NCBI GenBank assembly: GCA_014925825.1
Contig: JACGCK010000098.1
Location: 62,001-126,000, forward strand
Origin: Pholiota molesta
Lineage: Eukaryota > Basidiomycota > Agaricomycetes > Agaricales > Strophariaceae
Reading direction: 5' to 3'
DNA: 64,000 nt
Shown here: in pieces, positions 54,100 to 64,000 of the stretch
Numbering within the stretch: the stretch's first letter is position 1
How the letters are laid out: every line of letters starts with the position of its first letter
Translations under genes and position numbers: made by a program
The notes under the pieces: generated by a model
Databases searched by the model: none
What the model saw: only the letters and a program-made list of their open reading frames with translations
Told to the model about the DNA's origin: nothing

Positions 54100-55006
54100 C
54101 TAGGCGGTGCTCTTCACCCCACCTTTAACGGCCTGCCACGCGGGCCGCGAAGAGATGTCGTCGAACCATCTGGGGAATCCGCAAAGTGAATACTCATGAA
54201 CTCGAAATCGTGACTTGAGAAATCGCCACCGCACCTCTTGACATTCGGCCTGGATTCCATAACATTGGCCCCCGTTCTGGGGAGCATATGGCCATACGGA
54301 AGATGGAACAGATCAGCGAGTGTGATTTCCTATAGCCAGTGATTGGTGAGTAACGGATTCTGGATTTGGTACGCGGTCGACTTACATTTCCAGCGAGATA
54401 TTTCTGCTTGCTGAGGATCTTGTCGTATACATCCAGCTTGCTCGAGAGCGTGGCAATAAGCTTGTCGAATGTCGCTTTATCGCCTTGCTGTCCTTTCATT
54501 CTATTCAAAGTGCAGTCCCAAGCGGTGTGCTCAGTTCGATACTGGGAAAGGTGGCAATCTGCTCACGGTTTAATAACCATTTCGAGCACGGCTTTCTCTG
54601 CGGGATCATTGAAGTCCATCATCTCGACGGATACGGCTTGGTGGAGGAGCGCCTCGGCCTTGAGGTCCGAGGTCGGGATTAGGGGAGTGCCTTGGTCGCC
54701 GTATTTTCGGGCGATATAGTAGCCTATAGCGCGGCTTTCATACAGGATAAAGCCATCGTCGTCCTAAGTAGGGCGACGGTGAGACACGTATATCTCGAAG
54801 CGATTATATCGTGGAACAGTCGGGCGAAGACGTACGAGATACGGGACTTGGCCGAAAGGCTGTTTCTCCATGTACTCGGGAGATTTGTGTGCTCCTTTGC
54901 TCATGTCGATAGGATGGAACTCGAATGGGGCATTCTTCTCATGGAAGACGACTGCGGCGCGGCGAGTGCACGTAGACAAGGCAGAGCCGTAAAGTTTGAG
55001 GACCAT
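54100..55006 (-). CDS. Glutathione S-transferase, phi-like, copy 1
   Basis: Cytosolic enzyme that conjugates or transfers glutathione in detoxification. Exons 55006-54836, 54763-54567, 54500-54386, 54329-54235 and 54169-54100 give 215 residues. Seen: thioredoxin-like N-domain with LKLYGSALSTCTRRAAVVF, where the Ser before TCTRR matches the catalytic Ser of phi GSTs, QPFGQVPYL with the cis-Pro, DDDGFILYESRAI (glutathione gamma-glutamyl contact), then the helical C-domain with LDVYDKILSKQKYLAGN, ITLADLFHLPYG and PNVKRWFDDISSRPAWQAV. The order and intron phases are the same as in copy 2. The third intron carries its acceptor just before AATGAAAGG. Confidence 0.88.
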
Positions 55007-55449
55007 TTCTTATTCCTTTGAAAAGCAGACTTCAGATGTGTTGAGATGGGGTAGAAAACTCGTAGGCAAGTGAATGTGGGACCGTGTCTTGAATTCCGAC
55101 CATGACCGCATCTACTTGAAAACGTGCCTGATCGACCGACGTCGCTTGGCGGCGATCGCTATGACGTCGACCTCATGTCGGAGGAGGCACTTGGTTGGTC
55201 TGCCCCAAGTCTACCCATGGCAAAATTGTATTGATCCTTGCTTCCAGAGTCTGCATCATATAAAAATTTAATAATCTGACCCATTCAAGTTATAAGCCAG
55301 CGAGCAGAAATGTTTTTGAATAACGTATGACTCAATTTCAAGACTACAACGTGTTTGTATATATCGATTCTCATGTATTCGACGTACTTCTTCGATCAAA
55401 AAATCCAGGATGTCCAGACTATCGTACACGGTCTCAAGTCTTCGAATCA
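55007..55449. other. Spacer between the two GST genes
   Basis: Promoter of GST copy 1 and 3' flank of GST copy 2. Nothing else seen. Confidence 0.6.
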
Positions 55450-56305
55450 TCAGACACTGCTTTTGACGCCCCCTTTTACTTCCTGCCACGAAGGTCGGGC
55501 ACTTATCTCTTCGAACCATCTTTGGACGAGACATGAGAATGTGGGAACGTGGAGGAAAATAGAATACTGCACCTCTTGACGTTGGGCTTCGATGTCATGA
55601 GATCGCTCCCAGCTATGCCGAGCATGACAGCGTAGGGAATGTGGTATAGATCCGCCTGCGTGAGCTCCTAAGGACCGCTCGTCAGGCCCATATCGAAGTT
55701 GAACTGATGGCAAACTTACGTTGCCAGCAAGGTATTTCTGCTTGCTCAGAATCTTGTCATATACATCTAACTTGGCGTTCAAACCTTTGAGCAGGTTCTC
55801 GTATACGGCTACGTCCGTTGTTCCTCCGCGCATACTGTAGAGATAGTTTAGTATCAACTTGAAGTTTTTTTTATGAATAAGGACGCACGGTTTGAAAACC
55901 TTCTCTACGACAGCGCTCTCGGCATAGTGGTTGAAGTGAGTCGTCTCAGTCGACGCCGCTTGAAGGAACAGCGCGTAGGCCTTGGGATCGGAGGGAATGA
56001 GCTTTGTGCCCTGGTCTGGATATTTCGCCTCGATATATTGGCAGATGGCCCTGCTCTCGTAGAGAATAAATCCATCGTCATCCTCAAACAATCGTTAATC
56101 AATGGTGATGAGCGTATAAGCCAAAACATCTCACGATGTAAGGGACGACACCGAAAGGGTGTTTCTCTAGATATTCTGGTTTTTTCTGCTCTCCTTTCGA
56201 GATGTCAACTGGAACGATCTCGAAGGGGACCTTCTTCTCGTAGAGAATTATTCCGACCCGACGAGTGCAGGTTGACATGGGGTATCCGTATAGCTTGAGA
56301 ACCAT
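55450..56305 (-). CDS. Glutathione S-transferase, phi-like, copy 2
   Basis: Exons 56305-56135, 56082-55889, 55834-55720, 55667-55573 and 55519-55450 give 214 residues. Exons 1, 3, 4 and 5 are exactly the lengths of those in copy 1 and exon 2 is one codon shorter. Seen: LKLYGYPMSTCTRRVGIILY with the candidate catalytic Ser11, HPFGVVPYI, DDDGFILYESRAICQYIEAK, LDVYDKILSKQKYLAGN, LTQADLYHIPYAVM and PNVKRWFEEISARPSWQEV. Phi-class GSTs occur in wood-decay basidiomycetes, where they are linked to handling plant-derived toxicants; the substrate here is unknown. Both copies look functional. Confidence 0.9.
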
Positions 56306-56363
56306 TTTGATATCAAATTCTGGAATGGAGGGATGGTGGGTCTAACTCTCAAAAGCGACGCAA

Positions 56364-56370
56364 ATTTATA
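56364..56370 (-). promoter_or_regulatory. TATA box of GST copy 2
   Basis: TATAAAT on the minus strand, about 60 bases before the start codon at 56305. Confidence 0.5.
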
Positions 56371-58205
56371 CCTATGGTTTAGTAATATGTGTATTCCGAT
56401 CTTCTTTCTTTCTCATGGCCGGATAGATGGTTCCGATACGGCAGAAATAAAACGCTGAAGAAGATTGGGATGTCAGCAGATGGAAGCTTGACACGCCGAT
56501 TCTAGATAAAGAATGGAAACTCGATATTCCTTACCAGCAAGGTCGAGTATACGAGTCTTTTAATTTTTCATGGATAGAATTACTGACTCTTACTGTACCG
56601 ACTATGAGACTGAGCTAGTAACTGAGGACACAGTGTCAAAAGATTCAATAATTTATGGGCAGAAAACGGCCCGAAACATTCCTGCTTCAATCATGATGTA
56701 TTTCAGGTGTGCCCAGTAAACCCGATGTACCTAATTTAAGGACTTGCGAAGTCATAATCGTGAACGAAGCGGTCCCTTTCGAGTCAGAATGAGTCAGAAT
56801 TGAATGAGGGTACCCATTGTGCACCATCAGAACCACTGAAAAACTGATCTAGCCATAATCATATGAGGATACAATAACTGCGCCGAGAGCCTTCTGTTCG
56901 CAAGGACAGTTAGAAGTCCAATGCAGAAAGACGATGTCATATTATCAAGATAATTATCTATCTTTGCTCTCTAATATGTTACGTCCTATCTGACAACTTC
57001 ACGAACAGCTCAACAATCTTAAATGGGTGGAAAGTAGTAGTTGAGATCTGGGAGAAGATGAATCCGGCGAGGTGGCGTGGAAGTGTCCACATATTATTGA
57101 TAGATATACGGAAAGTAAATGTAGATCAACCCCTGTATCATTTGAACAAAGGGCAGTAAGTGCGCACAGTGCTAGCCAAATGCAAGCGCTTGAATAAAAA
57201 GGATCATCTAGCCATCTAATCTAATCTCTGCAATCCGATGTGAGAACGAGCCGCCACTGCGGCGGACTTCCAAAAGACGTCGTTGACTTCTGAGATCTGA
57301 GACTCCGAGTCCGCTCATCAGCCTGGTTGCAATGCAATTGCAATGTCATTTTCAACACTGAGATACTAGTAAGTTTAGTCGGGGAACTACGAGTATGTCT
57401 TCGGACCCATATTAAGCACTGCTCATACTGCATGCGTTCTGCTTGACATTGTGCCGAGGCGTAAGTATGCCGCACGCCTTTCAACACCCGCTCGGTCCAG
57501 GCGCTCGGCTCAATAATCAATTGACTGTTTCAACATCATTCGTATCTCCATCATGATTTCATGGCCACGCCGACACGGTGACAACAGCGAAAATGGACGC
57601 TTTTGTTTGACTCAACTCACCTCCTGCTTCACCCGAACCTCTAGAGGCCTGCTGGCGGTGGGCCACTGAAGCACTACCGTATCCGATACTGGGCTGATAC
57701 ATACGGGAAACCTCGATTTGGACAGTTGGCGAGCTTCGACAGACGATTACAGTCAGGGGGTATGTTTGCGGCTTAGTTGAAGAACAGGTTAGTCTATCTA
57801 TCCCTATCCTCATTCTCATCCATATCGTTACTTCTGCTACTCAGAACCCACATCATCTATCTGACTATACTTGGGTCATAGGTTTCTCACTGCCGCCCAC
57901 AACAGCCCACAGCCCACAGCCCAACGGACCTTCCGACCCATAATAGGCTATCGTCGCATCGAGCCATTTTTTGTACATCAATCCGACACTTTGCTCAGCG
58001 CAGCTCTTATAATACCCTCAGATCAGCCATTATTGTATCCCAGTGCCTCACTACTCATAGACGTTTGCACATCTTAGCTGTGCTTGCCTATTTCCCCGTC
58101 TCAAACGATCGATCGGGGAATTACTGCACTTGGAATACCTGGACATCGCCGACGTTTTTCCTGCTCTTCCCGTTTATTGCAACCCTAGGTGGCTGGCCGC
58201 TCCGC
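56371..58205. other. Long intergenic region
   Basis: About 1.8 kb between divergent genes. Short open frames without motifs; nothing I can support as a gene or RNA. Confidence 0.5.
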
Positions 58206-58213
58206 TATATATA
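58206..58213 (+). promoter_or_regulatory. TATA box of the His/Ser-rich gene
   Basis: TATATATA, 56-63 bases before the ATG at 58269. Confidence 0.55.
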
Positions 58214-58268
58214 CACTCGCATATCTCCTACTTCTAAAGTTTCCCTTCTCCCCACTCGTTCCTGCGCC

Positions 58269-59156
58269 ATGACCACCTACGATTTCTCGCCAGAGGCTCG
58301 GGACCGCCAGAACGCCAAGCTCGCTGGTATCGCGCGTTGGAGCGAGAATAATGCTCAACACCCTTTCGTCGATCCTTACGAGCCTGAGCTGCGGCCTTCT
58401 GACTCTTTGTCGAATGCTGGTGTACAATCGCCTCCGCCCTACTATGCCCAGCCGCATGGAGGGTTCTATCCTCAAGCGTATCCCCAACCACAAGGCCCTT
58501 ACCTACAGCCTCAAACGTATTATCCTCAACCAGCATATCCAGGGTATTATCCAATGGCACAACCGATTGCGTCGCCGACGTACACTACTCCATATGCATC
58601 GTCGTCCAGGAAACGCAGCAGGAGGCACGGGCACCACCACATCAGTGGATCACGTAGCCACCACGCAAGTCCGTCAACAGCCGAGATGTCCCTCCAATCT
58701 TCTGGGGACTTGGGCACTCGATATGTGCCTACGGTATCGATGCATTCCGGTTCGACGATGACTAGATCGTACAGCACACCGCCACACACGGCCGGATCGT
58801 ACTTCGTCCCATACTCCGGTGCACATCCTGCACAACAAAGGCAGCTCGCGCAGCCTGCGCAGATGGTGTATCCGACTTCGGCCGCACCAGTCTTGACACC
58901 CTATGGCTATACGACTGCAGCAACTGGCACGCTCTCACCCTATGGGCCTTCGGCGCACACACACCATTCATCGCCCCGTTCGCATTCACATCATTCTTCC
59001 CATTCACGTTCAAGGTCGATTTCGCGGTCACATTCGATGATGCATAGTCCGGTCGCAGTGCCAGCGCACACCGGCCAGACGTTGGTGCTGCCGTACGGTA
59101 ATGGGGGACACGTCGTGTTCCCACCTCCAGGTGCAACTGTCATTGTACGTCGTTGA
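58269..59156 (+). CDS. Uncharacterised Tyr/Pro/His/Ser-rich disordered protein
   Basis: Intronless 295-residue frame. The start chosen is MTTYDFSPEARDRQNAK, placed just after a TATA box. The frame is open 68 codons further upstream, but that part crosses the TATA box. Seen: an N-terminal ordered-looking segment (ARDRQNAKLAGIARWSENN), repeated P-Q-aromatic units (YPQPQGPYLQPQTYYPQPAY), a basic patch SSRKRSRRHGHHH, a His/Ser/Arg-rich run SPRSHSHHSSHSRSRSISRS, and a hydrophobic end HVVFPPPGATVIVRR. The SR/HS run resembles sequences that drive condensate formation or RNA binding, but that is inference. The family is not recognised, although the N-terminal DFSPEA motif seems common in agaricomycete proteins (from memory). 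Confidence 0.7.
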   Translation: MTTYDFSPEARDRQNAKLAGIARWSENNAQHPFVDPYEPELRPSDSLSNAGVQSPPPYYAQPHGGFYPQAYPQPQGPYLQPQTYYPQPAYPGYYPMAQPIASPTYTTPYASSSRKRSRRHGHHHISGSRSHHASPSTAEMSLQSSGDLGTRYVPTVSMHSGSTMTRSYSTPPHTAGSYFVPYSGAHPAQQRQLAQPAQMVYPTSAAPVLTPYGYTTAATGTLSPYGPSAHTHHSSPRSHSHHSSHSRSRSISRSHSMMHSPVAVPAHTGQTLVLPYGNGGHVVFPPPGATVIVRR

Positions 59157-60006
59157 TTTTTCTTCTTTATTTTCTTCTTTTCGAGCATAGCCTTTGTGGT
59201 TGCCTTTTTGCGACTCTTTTTGCCTCTATTGGGCAACGAGCGTTTTATTTTTGGATCACGGCCTTCCATTGCTTATAAGCACACCATATGTGCTACCGTC
59301 ATTCCTGGGTATTTGATTCCTTATTGGACGATGCACACGTTTCTATCAGAGACCCCAGAGCTGATTCGAGGGTCTTTTCTTATCTTTGTTCATCGTTCTT
59401 CTATTCACTCCTTTACTTCTTGTTCCCTCTGTTATTGTCCCGTCTCTAACTTTGCTCGTTGATAGACCCCGCAGCATCAACTTCGACCGGACGGCAGCTC
59501 ATTCTTCGGCAGCTTCAAGAGCTTCTCGCTCAAAAGCTCCAGCCGTCGTTTAAAGAGGCGGTCGAGTCAAAGCAGCTATTGAGCTCGAAAGACGGTAGAT
59601 CAGTCTACGGAACACCTTGGTGGTTACCGTGTAGGCTGTGAACCTGCATCCAACTTGTGATGGTGGGCGATGGGCGCGTCGTCGCGCATTTTGCTTCTCT
59701 TCGCTGACATTTCGTTCGCTTTTGACGTTTCATGCTTTACATAGATCTTTCTTCATTGTTCTGACCATCAATCAGATCGATTTGTCATTGGTTCTTCTTT
59801 GCGATATCATACCATTCCTTGTTTTATGGAAACAATCACATCATAGACGACATGCATAGGACATTTCTAACCTATTCTCTTATAGCTACGATAACTCGAT
59901 GTAGATAGATGTAGATTTACAGATGTGGAGGACGAATTTTTGGTTTCCTGGACAAAGAGGACGATAATAAACATTGAAATTATCAATTCTATCAAGTCTT
60001 GACGGC
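59157..60006. other. Convergent intergenic spacer
   Basis: 3' flanks of the disordered-protein gene and of the 7-TM gene. Pyrimidine-rich start, short frames only. Nothing supported. Confidence 0.55.
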
Positions 60007-61189
60007 TTATTCAGTCAAAGAGCCATCGGAATGCACATATGATGCCGTCAACGTGGTTGAAGGCGGTCTGGGAGGAGCGAACCGAAGAGGCGGGAGTTGG
60101 GAGCTATTCATTTCTCCACCTTCGGTCGTCGACATAGGTACGTTCGTTGAAGACGGGGCCCGCCCATTGGCTACGCGAATGATAATTAGGAACGGTGAGA
60201 TGGCCTGCCAAAAATGAGATCGATTAGCAAAGGCCCCATTGATTCCAGTAATATGTGCTCACACAAATATGGGGTAAGAACGTCAAGGGAATTGCCAACA
60301 GATTCAGTGTGCTATCGTGCCAAATTACTGCCAAAACGAACAAGCCGCATGCGATAATCAAGCCACAGGATTCCACGCAGATCGTGATGATTCTTCGAAG
60401 CGGCGATGCCGATGACTTTTCGTGCACACCCAAGGTCTTCTTCATCCATCGTTCATGGCCGAGAAGTCGGGATAGGATTAACGCGGATAGAAGGAGGTTG
60501 GTCATAACGGTCGCGCCTAAAAGTGGTAATACCGAGAGTAGGATATTTATGAATGGCATATACATCCAAACGATCGTTGCTAATTGTGAAATCTGAGTTG
60601 GCAAGCAAACCTCTTGCGTTAAAATGGGACTCACCAAGGGAGACAAACAGAAGTATTATTAGAATGCAGAACAGCGTGAATTTTAATAGCCGTTGGACGC
60701 CATTGTATAGCACCCAGCAGCGCCATACCTAATGAGATAATTGATCAGCTGAAGAGACATTTTAACATGCCATGCAGCAGGAAATCTTACCATAAGCCCA
60801 TCAGCACCGAAAACAGCAAAGGGAAGCGTCACGAACAAAGTGGAACTTATCAAGGTTTCCAGATGCCTGCGAGCATCTATCCCCCCGTCGAACGGTGAAA
60901 ATAAAGTCTTGTGCGTGTATTGGATCATTAATCCCAGCGAGATTGTACTGACAATCGTCATAACAGAGATATAGATAACCAGGAGGCGTCGCGCCCGAGG
61001 AGAATGGATGTGCTTGGCCTTGACTGTCGCGCGAAGTGTGTTGGAGGCGAGCGCAATCACGATGCACCATAGTATCGTGTTAGCTACGGTGAGATATAGG
61101 AGCTCTTTGAGGTACCCTCCAATCCCTGTTGACTGGCAATAAGGAGGATTGAGAACAGCTCTGCGGCTTTGGAGAAGTTGGGCGTCCAT
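60007..61189 (-). CDS. Seven-transmembrane protein of unknown function (basidiomycete receptor-like)
   Basis: Exons 61189-60791, 60728-60635, 60579-60263 and 60204-60007 give 335 residues. Seen: seven hydrophobic segments in order, starting LLYLTVANTILWCIVIALAS, LLVIYISVMTIVSTISLGLM, LISSTLFVTLPFAVFGADGL, LLKFTLFCILIILLFVSLA, ILLSVLPLLGATVMTNLLLS, VESCGLIIACGLFVLAVIW and NLLAIPLTFLPHI. The signature VWRCWVLYNG after the third segment is frequent in lineage-specific 7-TM proteins of Agaricomycetes. The C-terminal tail is hydrophilic and Ser/Pro-rich. Receptor function is possible but unproven. A TATA box lies about 70 bases upstream. Confidence 0.78.
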
Positions 61190-61257
61190 GCCAAGTAGGT
61201 ACTTAATAAGGGGAGGCTGGCAGTATATCGGTTATTGACAAGAGATACGCCATCGCA

Positions 61258-61264
61258 TTATATA
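61258..61264 (-). promoter_or_regulatory. TATA box of the 7-TM gene
   Basis: TATATAA on the minus strand, 69-75 bases before the start codon at 61189. Confidence 0.5.
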
Positions 61265-62356
61265 GGTAGTACTGTCAATGAGATCATTTAGGTTCTGTCG
61301 GTAATGTTCTTAGATCGTTTGGGTACATCTTCTTAATCTTTACTGGGCTTCGAACGTTTGAACATTCGCTGTGCGCGTGAGAGAACGGTAAGTCCTGATG
61401 AGATGCTACGCGTGGTATCTGGCTATTTTTAGGTCAATTATTTCGTTCAACATTGGCATTTTGCTACCCATTAGCCTTAGGCGCCTACGTCCCTTCTTCC
61501 TCGCTACTCAGTTACCAGGTTCAATGCTTACAAGGTTCCCTTACTTTTTTCTCGTATTTCGTGCGCAGTTTGTAGATAACTAGATGCTCGAAGCTCAGTG
61601 TCCCAATTATACACATGCCAAGTACTACTAGTAAATCTTCTTCTACGGTTCAGACGCAGCCGAAAGATTTCTTTGACATGGAACAACCCAGCGCTATTTG
61701 GAGACCACATGTGTCGTTCCGTTCTAAATGGCTGCAAAGTGGCTGCGTGTACTCAACTACGAATGAAAAGAGTCAAACACCACATCGAAGTTGTCCACGT
61801 TATTTTCCGTGGGATGTTTGAGAACGGGATGCTTAGCGCTTTAAGGCGAGCGATGGTTCTAGTAACAAATGTAACAACGGTATATTGTAGGAGGTACCTT
61901 GCATAGTAATATTTTTGGGTCTCGGATAAGCCCTACCGAGGCCTCGAGGCAACAGCTATTATAAATCTCCAATCTTTTGATCTTATCTGCTAAGTATGCT
62001 TTTGATAATTACCCGGGTCTGGATCCAATGAATAGCATTGGGGAGATTGAATGGGCCGACTGCGTCGACATTGCCATGAATCATAGTATAAGTACCTCAA
62101 CACGAAGATGTGGATGCTGTCCAGTTGACTTCAACCTAAAGCCAGCTTCGTACCTAGGTACCGCGGTGAGGTTGTCCTAATTCCACAATAAATAATTAAA
62201 GAGTGAATGAAGGTGGGGAAAAATGGAAGAGGGCATTTCATCGTAGATTTTAGAGTCACAGACGTGGAAGATGTACGATTTCCATGCAGAAGTTCAAGAA
62301 TTTTGAAATCGGTATATTTAAGCGTTTTCGATTGAGAACTCTCGTAGAGGCGACGC
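61265..62356. other. Intergenic region
   Basis: About 1.1 kb. Open frames at 61398-61906 are short and without motif. Nothing supported. Confidence 0.5.
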
Positions 62357-62740
62357 TCATCCGCTGAACAAATCACCGGGCATTATCATGAAGCTCTCGC
62401 GAAAGGGCAGAATTCGGCTTTGAGGGCGCAATCTATGAACTCGGAGCGCATGCTCCAAGGTGTTATGAATTTGAAATGCGCGAGCATACTTTTGTCTGTG
62501 AGGAAGCTTGTTGCGAATGACGTCGATGGCAGAGGACCACAGCTTCCCAAAATTGAGACAGAGTTCACGCCATCGTTGACAGACATGGGATACAGCAAGA
62601 ATAGGCTTATCTTTTGACCTCGTTTCGAGAGCTAATGGAGGAGATGCTAGGTTCAGCTCATGGCGGAATTCAAGAAAGACCATCAAGAGGATTTCGTTCG
62701 GCACAGAGTCGATGGTAACTTGGGAGGAAACGGAAATCAT
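62357..62740 (-). pseudogene. Truncated F-box protein fragment
   Basis: A 127-codon frame begins MISVSSQVTIDSVPNEILLM, followed by VFLEFRHELNLASPP, PILAVSHVCQRWRELCLNFG and KLWSSAIDVI: a clear F-box of the agaricomycete type. It then continues only to RLRPQSRILPFRESFMI before a stop. Typical relatives run to 400-550 residues with a leucine-rich body, and I found no downstream exon that continues it. It is either a relic or a very short F-box protein. It is not closely similar to the other two F-box families in the window. Confidence 0.6.
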
Positions 62741-63370
62741 TTCGGTGATACAGATAAGATGAAGATGCGGATAGAGCGCATCGTGCTTCTCCGAGGCAGA
62801 AATATGGTCTATTTATGCTTTGTAGGATCGGTGCCACTCGCTATTCGCAAAAGATAAGCGTAAAGGTAAGCGCTAAAGAAAGCGAAACTTTCGCCGATGC
62901 CAAAGATAGACACAGAATCATTCAAGCCCATCACGTACAATTGAGCTCAACTGAGCACTCAGAGGAAAGTTGACCAATCCATAGATCACCACCGTGTGCG
63001 GTGACTAGTTGTTCGTATTCCAAGCATCTGCACCATGGCTCAGGTTGGAAAGTACCGCCTTTGCAGGAATCGTTGTTAGTTGCTTGATCGCAATACGCAC
63101 GTCGCCGTCGATTGCGTAATTTGCATACTTGCGCCTGTTGCAAGGGCGGAGAGGTCGCTTGGAGAAATCTAAAGCAAGAAAAAATTACATTTCAAGACTT
63201 TACATTTGAGGGGGAAGGCGCAGTATGAAATGTACTGAAAAGGTCCGTTAGGCCTAAATAATCATATTCGCTTTCTGTGCTTTCTTAAGGTTGTCCGGGA
63301 CCAAAACTCAAGTTGCCCTGTCAAACACGACCAAGTCAACTTCCACACCGACTCCATTGACATAGCCACG
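62741..63370. other. Intergenic region
   Basis: About 630 bp between the F-box fragment and the end of the DUF6534 gene. No gene seen. Confidence 0.55.
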
Positions 63371-63992
63371 CTACATCCCCACCTTCCGCTGATCCCTCGC
63401 ACCAATCTGCTCTTTCGTCACAAACACACCCTCGCTCTGCGACGCCCCCGTCGACAATGAACCGACATTGAACTGCATACCGCCCGTCTCACCGTGCCGC
63501 GCCGCCGACGCCGCGCTGCCCAGCTCGTACTCCCGCCACCCGCCCGTGGGCTCCGCGCGGACCCCGAGCTGCATGCGGCTGTTCAGCACCGCGAGCATCG
63601 TGGTGGAGTAGAGCTTCGCCTGCGCGGAGAGCGGGACGACGAAGTAGTTGATGGGCGTGGTGCGCGGCGGGTAGTACAGCGCGAGGGTGAGGAGCGAGAT
63701 GGAGGCTGTTGGTGTGGGGAGGTTGGGTGAGCGCAGCGTTTTGGATTATCAGAGAGAGGGAGGTGGGAGGACGTGCCTGTGAGGACGCCCGTCTCGACGG
63801 TCATCCGCACCAATTTGGATATCAGCGCTTGGGTATGCGAGAACGTCCCGTATGGATTGCGTCTTCGCAACTGGGTCACAAGCGTTCAGTACGATTCGCT
63901 AGAACAGACCCGAGACTCGAAGTCCTACGCACATAATAGCACATGCAGATTGCGATTACGACATCACAGGCCGAACCTGTTCCGCTCCAAAA
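63371..63992 (-). CDS. DUF6534-type membrane protein, C-terminal part only
   Basis: Three exons are visible, 63992-63933, 63870-63777 and 63705-63371; the 5' part lies beyond the window end. Seen: GTGSACDVVIAICMCYY (a transmembrane segment with the CDV motif), RRRNPYGTFSHTQALISKLV, RMTVETGVLTASISLLTLAL, INYFVVPLSAQAKLYSTTML and VLNSRMQLGVR, the conserved end of DUF6534 proteins, followed by a variable Gly/Ser-rich tail. This is a large lineage-specific basidiomycete family of polytopic membrane proteins of unknown role. The intron after VLTA has GC instead of GT at its donor. Confidence 0.8.
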
Positions 63993-64000
63993 CTACAGCA

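Noticed and set aside
58065..58268. N-terminal extension of the His/Ser-rich protein by 68 residues
   Set aside because: It would run across the TATA box and the presumed transcription start.
59459..59641. 60-codon frame after the disordered-protein gene
   Set aside because: Too short, no motif, lies in the 3' flank of a gene.

Overview
The window looks like nuclear DNA of a filamentous basidiomycete of class Agaricomycetes. The genes are split by many short GT-AG introns (mostly 45-70 bp), there are very small exons, and the gene set is typical of wood or litter fungi: an AA9 polysaccharide monooxygenase, a NACHT NTPase, expanded F-box families, phi-like glutathione transferases, DUF427 and DUF6534 proteins. 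All exon models below were built by hand from splice consensus and reading phase. The cumulative coding length of each full model is a multiple of three.

Layout. 1-3.3 kb: GC-rich DNA with decayed repeats and no convincing protein. 3.4-11.5 kb: ALG12-type mannosyltransferase (+), F-box protein (+), UPF0014/FetB-like membrane protein (-), medium-chain reductase (+). 12.1-16.9 kb: two F-box paralogues in tandem (-), related to the one at 5.9 kb. 17.4-20.0 kb: a long disordered protein of unknown role (+). 21.4-24.4 kb: AA9 LPMO and a YggS/PROSC-type PLP protein (both -). 24.8-29.4 kb: two DUF427 paralogues (+) separated by an inverted copy (A) of a repeat. 30.6-31.7 kb: a small zinc-finger gene (+) with an internal tandem exon duplication. 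32.2-39.8 kb: a 908-residue unknown protein (-) and the kinetochore subunit DSN1/Mis13 (-). 40.0-49.3 kb: two nearly identical direct copies (B and C) of the same repeat, exactly 7,195 bp apart, bracketing a NACHT NTPase gene (-). 50.2-56.3 kb: two F-box paralogues (+) and two GST paralogues (-), duplicated as a block, with a GST relic after the first F-box gene. 58-64 kb: a His/Ser/Pro-rich protein (+), a 7-TM protein (-), an F-box fragment (-) and the 3' end of a DUF6534 membrane protein (-) running off the window.

Functionally this is a mixture of single-copy housekeeping genes (ALG12, DSN1, YggS, FetB-like) and fast-evolving accessory families (F-box, GST, NACHT, DUF427, repeats A/B/C) spread by local duplication. 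No operon-like logic is expected. No CRISPR, rRNA or convincing tRNA gene was seen. The strongest leads are the NACHT gene held between near-identical direct repeats, the exon-pair duplication in the zinc-finger gene, the altered second-sphere residue of the AA9 enzyme, and the F-box/GST co-duplication with a dead GST.
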